A stretch of DNA of 16,525 nt from Cladosporium sp. IMV 00045 (lineage: Eukaryota > Ascomycota > Dothideomycetes > Cladosporiales > Cladosporiaceae): assembly GCA_001931905.2 (NCBI GenBank), contig MSJI02000066.1, forward strand, positions 1 to 16,525, in the 5' to 3' direction. Positions 1 to 7,633 of the stretch are shown here, piece by piece. Position numbers and translations under genes: made by a program. Position 1 is the first letter of the stretch. Every line of letters begins with the position of its first letter. The notes under the pieces were generated by a model that was not told the DNA's origin, ran no database searches, and saw nothing but the letters and a program-made list of their open reading frames with translations.

Positions 1-765
1 TACCTCTCGCAGTACTACGAGCTCGTCCTCTTCACCTCCGTGCCGATCGCCATGGCCGACCCGGTCATCAAGAAGCTCGACCCCTTCCACTTCATCATGT
101 GGCCGCTCGGCCGCGAGGCCACCAAATACGAGAACGGGCAGTACGTCAAGGACCTCGAGTACCTCAACCGCGACCTCAGCAAGACCATCATCATCGACAC
201 GCACGCGCCCCACGTCAAGAACCAGCCCAACAACGCCATCGTCCTGCCCAAGTGGACCGGCGACCCCAAGGACCCGCACACCAAGGACCTCGTCGGCCTG
301 ATCCCCTTCCTGGAATACGTCGCGACCATGGGCATCGACGACGTGCGCCCCGTCATCAAGTCCTTCGAAGGCAAGGACGTGCCCGAGGAATTCATGCGCC
401 GCGAGAACGAGGCCCGCAAGCGCTTCCACGAGCAGCTCGAGCAGCAGAAGAGCAAGGCGCCCAAGTTCTCTCTGGGCGGCATGCTCGGCGCCAACCTGGG
501 CATCAAGGGCGACAAGATGGGCGGCGGCATGGTGCTCGCGGACGGTCAGAGCGTCTCCGAGGGTCTGGCGCAGGGCAAGATGCTCAGCGACCAGATCCGC
601 GAGCAGGGCCAGAAGCAGTACGAGCACCTGGAGAAGCAGATCCGCGAGCACGGCGCGCAGTGGTTGAAAGAGGAGGAGGAGGAGACGAAGAAGATGATGG
701 ACGCGCAGGTCAAGGAGATGAAGAGCGGTGCCTTCTCTTGGTTCGGTGGTGGGAAGAAGGAGTAA
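1..765 (+). CDS. tim50: Mitochondrial import translocase subunit Tim50, C-terminal part (5' truncated by window)
   Basis: The frame is open from base 1 to the TAA at 763-765 (254 codons), so the start lies left of the window. Tim50 is the presequence receptor of the TIM23 complex in the mitochondrial inner membrane and hands preproteins from the outer-membrane translocase to the TIM23 channel. The visible part begins inside the FCP1/NIF phosphatase-like domain (YYELVLFTSVP, then KLDPFHFIMWPLGREATKY and LSKTIIIDTHAPH) and continues into the usual WTGDPKDPHTKDL region. The tail is a highly charged, probably coiled-coil segment rich in Glu, Lys and Gln that ends in FSWFGGGKKE. The missing part should carry the mitochondrial presequence and the membrane segment. 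Third codon positions are overwhelmingly C or G, which suggests strong expression. The next gene is convergent. The family call is very secure. Confidence 0.96.
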   Translation, partial: YLSQYYELVLFTSVPIAMADPVIKKLDPFHFIMWPLGREATKYENGQYVKDLEYLNRDLSKTIIIDTHAPHVKNQPNNAIVLPKWTGDPKDPHTKDLVGLIPFLEYVATMGIDDVRPVIKSFEGKDVPEEFMRRENEARKRFHEQLEQQKSKAPKFSLGGMLGANLGIKGDKMGGGMVLADGQSVSEGLAQGKMLSDQIREQGQKQYEHLEKQIREHGAQWLKEEEEETKKMMDAQVKEMKSGAFSWFGGGKKE

Positions 766-1169
766 GGAGATGGCGATATGCACCACACGCTAAAAGCACA
801 GATTGAGGCTCTCGCGTCGGAAGATTCCTTCACTCTTGTACATTTCGGACGATTGGAAGCGCATGGAGAAGTGCATGTTGGGGGAGTCTTGCTTCGAAGG
901 GTGTATGCTTTCGAAACGTCGTTTCGATTTTCCCTGCCTATGACTTGATTTGATAGAAGGGGATTTGAAAGGGCGCCATCCTTTTATCATTATCATTATT
1001 ATTATGTAACACTAGCCGCTACGCACAGAGAAACACTTGTACATCATGGTTCTACCTTTGCCCCTTTTCATTGGTCTGTCATCAGTTTTACTACTACCGA
1101 GAAAAAAATCAAAATCAAAATCAAAGCATAGCCAAGAGCAGACTACCCACCACAACAACCCCCAGCACC
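766..1169. other. Convergent 3' intergenic region, tim50 / malic enzyme
   Basis: These 404 bases hold the 3' untranslated regions of two convergent genes and no credible ORF. A run of TTATCA/TTATTA triplets near 986-1004 could serve in 3'-end formation. Three perfect tandem copies of AAAATC lie at 1105-1122. The short frame across 1037-1219 lacks an ATG start and is low-complexity. Confidence 0.7.
1105..1122. repeat. Short tandem repeat (AAAATC)3
   Basis: Three perfect copies of the hexamer AAAATC follow a short A-run. They lie 48 bases beyond the malic enzyme stop codon, in what is probably its 3' UTR. This looks like an ordinary microsatellite. Confidence 0.85.
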
Positions 1170-3016
1170 TCACACCTTCTTCAAAGGCCTATACTCCGCC
1201 TCCCACATCTGCTCCCTAATCCACTCCTCCAGCCTCCCCCTCCCCTCCTCACTATCATCCCCCTCCTCAACACCCGGCACCTCCCTCCCTGCCACCCCCT
1301 CCCTAACAGCCTGCCTCACCACCGCCGCCCCAATCCGCACACTCACCTCCCGCACCTCCGTCACATCCGGCAAAAGTCCCGCGTCCGCGTCCCGCAGCGC
1401 AGGCGCCTGCGCCGCGAGCGCTTTGGTCGCTTCCACGAGCATCGAGGGCGTTACTAGCTTCGCGCCGGAGAGGACGGCCCCCAGTCCGATGCCGGGGAAG
1501 CATGTGCTGTTGTTGCATTCGGCGATCTGGCGCGTGCGGTTGTTGGGGAGTGAAATAGGCGGGAAGGGCGAGCCGGTCGCGATTAGAGCGGTGTGGTTGG
1601 TCCAGTGGGAGAGGTCTTTGGGGTCCGCTGAGAGGTGGGTGGGTCAGGTTTGGGGGCTTGGGGGTTTGGGGGAAGGGGAGGGGGTTGACTTACCTTCGTG
1701 AAGACGCGTGGGATTGCTCAAGGGGAAAATTATGGGTCGATCCACGTGGGAAGCCATTTCTCGCACGATTTCTTTGGTGAAGGATTTCGGTTTTGTCGAC
1801 GTCCCGATCAGAACGTGCGGTTTGACTTGTTTGACGATGGAGAGCAGGGATTTGTTGGCTTCTTTGCTGGGCCATTCGCTGTCCTCACGAGCGTACGGGT
1901 GTTGAGCGGGCGTGAGGTCGTCTTTCATCGACGCGAGGAGAATGCCTGGTTTGTCGACGCAGTAGATCTGTTTCCTCGCTTCGTCTTTACTCTTCCCGCT
2001 TTCCAGCGCTATGGCGTCTGTGATTTGGTCTGCGATTCCTGTCCCAGCCGTGCCAGAGCCGTACATGACGACGCGCAGGTCGGCCAGGGAGAGGTTGGCG
2101 ACTTTGCAGGCAGCGTAGAGGGCGGCGAGGGTGACGCAGCCGGTTCCTTGCACGTCGTCGTTGAAGCAGGGGATTTTGTCCGAGTGCTGGTCGAGAATGC
2201 GTCGCGCGTTGGGCAGGCCGAAGTCTTCGAAGTGGATCAGCGCTTTCGGGTAGCGTTTGCGCGCGGCGCTGATGAAGCGGTCGACGAAGGCGTCGTATTC
2301 CTCGCCGCGGACGCGTGGGCGTTGAAGGCCGAGGTAGAGTTTGTCGTTGAGGAGCTCGTGGTTGTCGGTGCCGGTGTCGAGGATTACGGGGAGGGTGCGG
2401 CTGGGGTGGATGCCGGCGCAGAGAGTGTAGATGACTAGCTTTGCGATGGAGATCAGGATGCCGCCGACACCTTGGTCGCCGATGCCTAGGATCTGCTCGC
2501 CGTCGCTGACGGCGATGATGTCGACGTCGTCTGGTGAGGCTCGTCTGTCCAGGATGGATTCAATATCGTCGGGCTTGTCGATGGTGAGGAAGCAGCCTTC
2601 GGGCTTGCGAAATAGGCGGCTGTAGTTTGCGATTGCATCTCCCTCGGTCGGCGTGTAGATGATTGGGAACATTTCCTTCAGATGGGTTTGGATCAACTTG
2701 AAGTAGAGCACTTCGTTCTGCTCCTTCATCGATGTCATGAAGGTGTTTTTGCCGACCGCCGTGCTTCGGTCTTGGAACTGATCATAGGCACGCTCGACCT
2801 GCTCGTCCAGCGAGTGGACTCTCGATGGTAAGAGGCCATTGAGTGCGAACTCCTTACGCTCCTGCTCATTGAAAGCCGAGCCTTTGTTGAAAGATGGGTC
2901 GTTGAGAAGCTCCTCGCCCTGTGAATTGTTAGAGCGAATACAGCTGGTGCAGAAGACAAATCTGAAGTCACCTCAAGAGGGCATTCGCGAGGACCAGACT
3001 TCGACCACGGAGTCAT
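1170..3016 (-). CDS. Malic enzyme (oxidative decarboxylase), three exons
   Basis: Exons in transcript order are 3016-2972, 2918-1694 and 1627-1170, giving 575 aa. Intron 1 (53 nt) is GTGACT...CTAAC...CAG. Intron 2 (66 nt) is GTAAGT...CAG. Both junctions restore known family sequence (ECPLE|GEELLNDP and PTRLHEA|DPKDL). The enzyme converts malate to pyruvate and CO2 with reduction of NAD(P). Visible landmarks are YTPTEGDA with the catalytic Tyr near residue 103, GIGDQGVGGI with the Lys near 175 shortly after it, the metal ligands in HFEDFG (Glu/Asp 246-247) and FNDDVQGTG, the dinucleotide fold GSGTAGTGIADQ near 302, and the C-terminal WIREQMW. Cofactor preference cannot be read here. The chosen ATG is the first after an in-frame upstream stop and lies close to the usual family N-terminus, but an extra upstream exon is possible. 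No mitochondrial presequence is evident, so a cytosolic enzyme is likely. Confidence 0.95.
1652..1684 (+). other. G-quadruplex motif inside malic enzyme intron 2
   Basis: Five G-runs of 5, 5, 5, 4 and 5 bases are separated by loops of 3, 3, 2 and 1 bases on the + strand, with two further GGG runs at 1637-1643. The + strand is the template for malic enzyme, so the G-run strand is DNA template and the pre-mRNA carries the C-rich complement between the 5' splice site and the branch site. The sequence easily meets the usual G4 pattern. Whether it folds in vivo is unknown. Confidence 0.85.
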
Positions 3017-3205
3017 GTTATCGATGTGATCTGCAGTGAGGTTTGGATGTTGTTGAAGTTGGGAGATTGGTCAAGCTACAGGGCTGAAGGGCTGAACATG
3101 AAGCCGTGATATACATAGCACGGCCTCGAGGTTGAGAAGCAATGATATACTTTAAGCTTAAACATCACTAAGCTCACTACTGCAATTTGTAACAGCGACA
3201 TCATC

Positions 3206-3225
3206 ATCATGATCGGGATCATGAT
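3206..3225. promoter_or_regulatory. 20-bp palindrome upstream of malic enzyme
   Basis: Perfect 9-bp arms ATCATGATC and GATCATGAT are separated by GG. The element lies about 190 bp upstream of the malic enzyme start codon. The tight dyad could be bound by a dimeric regulator. No family is recognised with confidence. Confidence 0.45.
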
Positions 3226-3292
3226 TAAAACAATAACAAAGCTCGAAACGGGTTTGCACTCCTCGGAGCGGCGGAATAGGACCGAAAGGATA

Positions 3293-3300
3293 TGACGTCA
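3293..3300. promoter_or_regulatory. CRE/ATF-type bZIP site TGACGTCA
   Basis: A perfect 8-bp CRE consensus lies about 280 bp upstream of the malic enzyme ATG. In fungi, bZIP factors of the Atf/CREB type bind this sequence. The match is exact but short, so function is inferred. Confidence 0.4.
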
Positions 3301-3351
3301 CTGGGAGACATTTGACCCATTCATGGAATCGAAATCATGTGATTTGGGTAT

Positions 3352-3627
3352 ATGAGCTGGCCATTTCTAGGCTACTCTGTACTCTACGCCTGCTCAGCTC
3401 ACTTTCATTGCTGCCTGACCATGGCTTGGAGTGCATCGAAAATTTCATGCGAGGATGAGCTGAACCCGGCCTGCAAGCCACATGTGTGCACTGCACTGGC
3501 TAGACCGCAGACCGGTTGCGATTTGCTGAACATATCTCTTCCATTCAAGGGAGAGACTCAAGAAACATACACGAATTGTACCATGCAGTCAGCTTATTTT
3601 GCAGATTCATGGCTGGAGTTGAGCTGA
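3352..3627 (+). CDS. Possible small cysteine-rich protein (doubtful ORF)
   Basis: An ATG-started frame of 91 codons ends in TGA. It contains eight cysteines, and its first 30 residues are fairly hydrophobic, which loosely resembles a small secreted cysteine-rich protein. Against this, the N-terminus lacks a basic n-region, no homolog is recognised, and the frame sits in the divergent promoter region of two real genes. It may be chance. RNA support would be needed to keep it. Confidence 0.15.
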   Translation: MSWPFLGYSVLYACSAHFHCCLTMAWSASKISCEDELNPACKPHVCTALARPQTGCDLLNISLPFKGETQETYTNCTMQSAYFADSWLELS

Positions 3628-3661
3628 CTGTTCTCGGTTGCCTGCTGGAGTGACCATCTCC

Positions 3662-3699
3662 CCATAGCTATGGTGGGCAACATGTATTTTTTACATGTT
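3662..3699. promoter_or_regulatory. Two stacked palindromes upstream of the HET TATA-like box
   Basis: A perfect 12-bp palindrome CCATAGCTATGG (3662-3673) is followed 5 bp later by an 8-5-8 inverted repeat with arms AACATGTA and TACATGTT around a T5 loop (3679-3699). The pair ends 13 bp before ATAAATA at 3713-3719. The spacing suggests operator sites for the HET gene, but each element alone could arise by chance. Confidence 0.35.
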
Positions 3700-3712
3700 C
3701 ATTGGCGTGGAC

Positions 3713-3719
3713 ATAAATA
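3713..3719 (+). promoter_or_regulatory. TATA-like box of the HET gene
   Basis: ATAAATA lies 176 bp upstream of the first in-frame ATG (3895) of the HET gene, with a CT-rich stretch in between that could hold the transcription start. Confidence 0.35.
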
Positions 3720-3894
3720 CGACCTCAACTGGGGGGTTTTGAACGACAAGAACCTTACACTTACTTCTTCAGATCACTCATCTATACCCTCATCCTAGCA
3801 GTCTTGTCAATCTCCTGGCACCTTGGTCGCAACTGTAGACAAGCCCTCCGCACCACGCGAGCCGACTGTCACAGCAGCTGAGGATTACCGAAAG

Positions 3895-5663
3895 ATGCCC
3901 TCGATTGGGAAAATTCGTCCCCTTAAAAGCTCCAACAGCCAGCTCCGGCTGTTGAAGTTCGTTTCAGAGGTCGGTGTGGATGTTCCCAGTGTCGAACTCG
4001 AAGCGGTCTCAACAGACGACGCGTTCTCCAAAGAAAACCCATTGCGATACCACGCCATATCTTATACCTGGGGCTCAAGAAACCCACAGAAACCGATTGT
4101 TGTCGACAAAGGGGAGTTTGAGGTGAATCTAAACTGCCGAAAGCTCTTCTCCAGGCCCAACGATGTGTTTGGGCTCAAAAGCAGACCCGAGCTCAAGAAG
4201 ATGCTGGGGACGATTATTACTGGATCGATGCGATTTGTATCAATCAACAGGACCACGAGGAGAAGGCCAACCAAGTCCAGCTGATGGGAAAGATATACGA
4301 CAACGCGGTGCAAGTGCTGTCGTGTATCGGAGACGAAGCCGATGACAGCAACCTTGTGATGGACATGTTGCAGAGTGCGCCTGATCATCTGGTTGGGAAG
4401 GAGTGGCCCCGAGTAAAGTTTGGTTTTTGGACATTCTTGTGGTTGATGTGGAAATCCAAAGCCGATATTGAGAAAGTCAGCGTCGCACTGGAGTCCATGC
4501 TTGAGAGAGAGTATTTCAAGAGAGTCTGGGTCTTGCAAGAAGTGTTCCGCAAACAATCAAGGACGTTCCTGTGTTGTGGAGAGCGCCATGTGCCTTTCAA
4601 GGCACTCTTCGCGCTGAAACGTGCGTTCTTCTACGCAAACTTCGAAGGCTCCCATTACGATTTCTTGAGGTGGCTGTCGGAGGCCATGCATTTGACAAAA
4701 GGCCATTTTCACGCTATTGGCCAGCGTTGGGCTAAGTACGAACATCCGAATCTGTCTGCAAGCTTTCTGGTCGACGTGAGCTTTCCAGGCAAAAGGTTCA
4801 GCAACCAAACCAATGGCTGCACCACAGACGATGGCAAAGATGGCTTAGAAGAGGTCTTGGAGATGGCTTCTGCCTTTGGCTGCTCAGATGCCAGAGACAT
4901 CATCTATGGAACCCTTCAGCTCGTTGACTGGCGGTCCCGAGCGGAAATTCACCCAGACTACAGAAAGTCGCGCTTCGAGTTGGCGCTCGAAGTCTTGACG
5001 AACGGATGGCATCTCGACAGGTACCCAGACTTTGCCAAAGTTTTACGCCTACCGTTCATTTTCAGATTCTTCGAGACAACTCAGCGATTGGATCAATCGG
5101 ATGACTTTCAAGAGACAAAAGAAGCCATCCTGAATCGCTACCGAGCCTCTGCAAGCCAGTCCGACAAGACGCCAGATGTGCGCTACTTGCGCCCTCGATG
5201 GAAGGAAGTCGACATGAAAGATTTGATATCGAAGAAAACGCTGATCTCCTTGACCGACATGCGCGTCGAAGACGAAACACACGCGCTGATCGCAAGTTAC
5301 GACGAAGGCGAACATGAACCTTCACTTGCCTTGTCTGGGATAACCCCAAAACCCGCTACATACAGTATCGTAGTTTTTGTGAAGAAGCAAGACGGCGGCA
5401 GCAGACTACAAATCACTGCAGTGCACTTGTGCGAAGTCAGCAAGATTCTTGTCAGTGGCGGACAGTCTTTCGATCTCTTCTTTGCACCTCTGGATGCCTT
5501 GGTACTTGCGTTCGCGGCGGCCTCAGTAAAGAATGGACGAATATCGGAGATGTCATCGGTCTTGCGTGATCTAGGGAGTTTGAACCCTGTTTTCTCGTCT
5601 TTTGCGAAGGCCTCGTGGTCTTCAGACGATGTCGATGGGGAAGAAGAGCTCTCGAGTCGTTGA
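3895..5663 (+). CDS. HET-domain (heterokaryon incompatibility) protein, frame broken inside the domain
   Basis: HET-domain proteins mediate allorecognition and programmed cell death after fusion of unlike hyphae. Three hallmarks are visible: YHAISYTWG near 4051-4077, YYWIDAICINQ near 4215-4247 and YFKRVWVLQEV near 4512-4544. The first lies in one frame (open to a TGA at 4282-4284) and the other two in the frame that ends at 5663. Between about 4123 and 4184 the frame must change. A one-base loss in the A-run near 4139-4142 explains it best, because the new frame upstream of 4184 (KALLQAQRCVWAQ) reads like HET-domain sequence. A 62-nt intron 4123-4184 (GTGAAT...GCAG) would also restore frame but removes conserved-looking sequence and has a weak donor. 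The start is the first ATG after an in-frame stop at 3796. The region after the HET domain is unassigned. It may be a recent pseudogene, a sequence error or a spliced gene. Confidence 0.85.
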
Positions 5664-5937
5664 AGAAGTTTCCAAGTTAGTTTTCCCGTGGAGATTCCCG
5701 TAAGTCATGCAGAACGGCTTTTGACTGGTATTTGCGTGTTGTAAGACAAATTTAACAATCTTCGCTGCTTTTAGGGGACATCGAGGATATTCTTTGTATC
5801 AAATATCCCGCAATAATGAGTCTTCGATTGATTCGCGGAAGACAGCCGGGCTTCAAGAGTACAGGTTGTTCCAATCCAGAGTCAAATGTTCACGCGGAGA
5901 AGATGTCATATCATGCAGCTTTGCTACAGGACATAAG

Positions 5938-5946
5938 CACGTGGGG
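5938..5946 (+). promoter_or_regulatory. CACGTGGGG box 1 (Pho4/NUC-1-like E-box)
   Basis: This is the first of two identical nonamers upstream of the EEP hydrolase. CACGTGGG is the high-affinity site of the phosphate-starvation bHLH factor Pho4 in yeast, and NUC-1 is its Neurospora counterpart. Assignment to phosphate control here is inference; other bHLH factors also bind CACGTG. Confidence 0.4.
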
Positions 5947-6064
5947 CGTAGGAGCAACACTATATGGATGAAGAATTGCCAGTAATCTTGGCATGACGGC
6001 TGCCAAGGTTGCATATCTGTTTGCTATCTGATTTCTTACGGCCATGCAGCCTCACTCACCCAAA

Positions 6065-6073
6065 CACGTGGGG
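6065..6073 (+). promoter_or_regulatory. CACGTGGGG box 2 (Pho4/NUC-1-like E-box)
   Basis: This second identical copy lies in the same orientation, 127 bp after the first and 292 bp before the hydrolase ATG. The repetition of nine bases in one promoter is less likely by chance than a bare CACGTG, which also occurs elsewhere in the window. Confidence 0.4.
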
Positions 6074-6158
6074 TATTTCTTGTTTTTGAGTGCTGGTGAT
6101 AACACAAAAGCCGAGCCCGTTTAGAAGGAAGGTCGAGCAAGCTACTCCCTGCGTGCAC

Positions 6159-6235
6159 GAGTGATCACATCACTCTTTCCTTTATAGGTTTTGATCAACG
6201 ACGATCGTGACAGCGAGGTCGGCTTGAGCTGTCAC
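6159..6235. promoter_or_regulatory. Two inverted repeats upstream of the EEP TATA box
   Basis: GAGTGAT and ATCACTC flank CAC at 6159-6175. GTGACAGC (6207-6214) and GCTGTCAC (6228-6235) are separated by 13 bp. The second dyad ends 21 bp before the TATA box, a suitable place for a dimeric regulator. Perfect 8-bp arms at this spacing occur by chance a few times per window, so confidence is low. Confidence 0.3.
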
Positions 6236-6256
6236 AAGAGTGAATGATTGACGTCT

Positions 6257-6262
6257 TATATA
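6257..6262 (+). promoter_or_regulatory. TATA box of the EEP hydrolase gene
   Basis: TATATA within CTTATATATCC lies 102 bp upstream of the chosen ATG at 6365, a normal distance for a fungal TATA promoter with a short leader. Confidence 0.45.
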
Positions 6263-6364
6263 TCCTCTTCTCAAGGTAGGAATTGTCGGAAACTCTCAGT
6301 CCGTCTCTTTAAACACCCGCAGAGCCCGGAAAGAACTCTGCGATCTCTTTGTCCCATTTTGAGC

Positions 6365-7633
6365 ATGTATGCTTCGACGGCAACAGTCCTGGCCTTCTGG
6401 TCTACGATCAGCGCCGCAGCCTCGATTCCTTTAACAAGTGCGACTTCTGTTCGCCGACAACAATCCAGTTCCGCGTCCGAAAGTCTTTATTTTCCCGTTG
6501 CAAATGCCACCTTGAAAAATGCTAGAGTCGGGGAGCAATACGAAGCCAGCATGGCAGGCCTGGTGATCGGTCAAAAGAATGAGACGGCATCGTTCGAGAA
6601 GGTGAACGGTGAAGAATGGATCATGGTCAGCTCTGAAGGCACGATTTCGGGCACACCAGTCGGTGGCGGCGAAGGTGCCGCTGAAGTCGAAATCCGAGCT
6701 ACGGATGATGAAGCATCTGCAGCGACAATCCGACTCACGGTCCCAGTTCGCGGTGCTGGCGAAGTCTTGATCGAACAAATAGGTGTCATGTCGTACAACC
6801 TCTGGTTTGGAGGCTCGAACGTCAACAACTACCACGAGAAGCAGATGCGTTTCATCTTGGAATCCGGTGCCGACGTTATCGGTCTACAAGAGTCAGTCGA
6901 GGGAGGCCACGCTCAACGGTTGGCTCAGGCGCTCGGGTGGGATATCTTGCAAACCAACCAAACTGCGGCCATCATCAGCCGCTATCCCATCGTGGAAGAA
7001 TATGGTCAGATCAACGTCTCTGGAGGCGTTCGCATCAACCTGAACGGCGCAAGCGAGAATAGGAAAGAGATCAACTTCTGGAACTCGCATTTGACAGCCT
7101 ATCCGTATGGAGTGTATGGGTTTTGCTTTGACAACGGCACAAAGGAGGACGTGCTAGCGACAGAAGCCGAATCTGGACGGACTCCTCAGATGGCTGAGCT
7201 GCTTGAGACCATGTCTGCTCAGCTGCAAAACGCTGACAACACGCCTGTATTGCTCACGGGCGACATGAACGCACCTTCACACCTGGACTGGGTTGAAGGT
7301 CTCCGTGAGGAACATTGTGGTGTTGCAGACTTTGGGTGGCCCACGTCCGTTTTGCCTGAACAAGCAGGCTTGATCGACTCTTACCGCGTCGCGCATCCTG
7401 ACCCAGTCCAGCAGGAGGGCGTGACTTGGTCGCCGCTGTACCCTTTCAACGAAGGCACCACCGGTGACCCCGAGCCGCAGAGTCGAATTGACTTTGTGTA
7501 TGCGACACGGCAATTGGAGGTGCTCAGCTCGGAGACATTGCTTGTCGGCGACCCAGAGCCATATCCTAACCACGACGATAATGAGTGGACAAGCGATCAC
7601 AGAGCAGTTCTGACCTGGTTTGGATTGCCTTGA
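6365..7633 (+). CDS. Secreted endonuclease/exonuclease/phosphatase-family hydrolase with N-terminal Ig-like domain
   Basis: This is a single-exon gene of 422 aa. The ATG at 6365 is the first in frame and opens a signal-peptide-like N-terminus (residues 1 to about 20, hydrophobic core then AAAS). Residues about 40-130 look like a putative Ig/cadherin-like (He_PIG type) domain, with the typical EGTISGTPVGG turn. The C-terminal part is an EEP domain with all usual catalytic motifs: MSYNLWFGG (Asn 145), IGLQE (Glu 176), the His in NSHLTAYP (about 242), LTGDMNAPS (Asp 300, Asn 302), RIDFVY (Asp 376) and TSDHRAV (Asp 411, His 412). The family cleaves phosphodiester or phosphomonoester bonds with Mg2+; the substrate cannot be told (nucleic acid, sphingomyelin-like or inositol phosphate). 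A secreted enzyme with CACGTGGGG boxes upstream would fit phosphate scavenging, but this is inference. The active site appears intact. Confidence 0.88.
   Translation: MYASTATVLAFWSTISAAASIPLTSATSVRRQQSSSASESLYFPVANATLKNARVGEQYEASMAGLVIGQKNETASFEKVNGEEWIMVSSEGTISGTPVGGGEGAAEVEIRATDDEASAATIRLTVPVRGAGEVLIEQIGVMSYNLWFGGSNVNNYHEKQMRFILESGADVIGLQESVEGGHAQRLAQALGWDILQTNQTAAIISRYPIVEEYGQINVSGGVRINLNGASENRKEINFWNSHLTAYPYGVYGFCFDNGTKEDVLATEAESGRTPQMAELLETMSAQLQNADNTPVLLTGDMNAPSHLDWVEGLREEHCGVADFGWPTSVLPEQAGLIDSYRVAHPDPVQQEGVTWSPLYPFNEGTTGDPEPQSRIDFVYATRQLEVLSSETLLVGDPEPYPNHDDNEWTSDHRAVLTWFGLP

Larger units (their letters stand above)
3017..3894. other. Divergent promoter region, malic enzyme / HET gene
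   Basis: This 878-bp region separates two divergent genes. On the malic enzyme side it holds a perfect 20-bp palindrome (3206-3225) and a perfect TGACGTCA (3293-3300). On the HET side it holds a 12-bp palindrome (3662-3673), a hairpin-capable inverted repeat (3679-3699) and a TATA-like ATAAATA (3713-3719). An ATG-started, cysteine-rich 91-codon frame at 3352-3627 is the only ORF of note and is listed separately with low confidence. Confidence 0.7.
5664..6364. other. Intergenic and promoter region of the secreted EEP hydrolase
   Basis: The 701 bases contain no ATG-started ORF of substance. They hold two CACGTGGGG boxes (5938-5946 and 6065-6073), a 7-3-7 dyad (6159-6175), an 8-13-8 dyad (6207-6235) and a TATA box (6257-6262), all ahead of the EEP hydrolase. 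The 5' part is probably the 3' end of the HET transcription unit. Confidence 0.65.

Noticed and set aside
99..806. A second long frame on the + strand inside tim50, rich in Arg and Pro
   Set aside because: It is a shifted-frame shadow of the GC3-rich tim50 coding sequence.
1698..2438. A 246-codon open frame on the + strand across the malic enzyme
   Set aside because: It is antisense to a conserved exon with GC-biased codons, which leaves long shadow frames. It has no recognisable protein features.
4282..4286. TGATG stop/start overlap in the HET gene, suggesting a two-cistron or reinitiation design
   Set aside because: The second ATG lies inside a conserved HET motif block whose beginning is upstream of it. 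The overlap is a by-product of the frame break, not a designed restart.
5794..5985. 63-codon frame between the HET and EEP genes
   Set aside because: It has no ATG start and no recognisable composition, and it lies in the probable HET 3' region.
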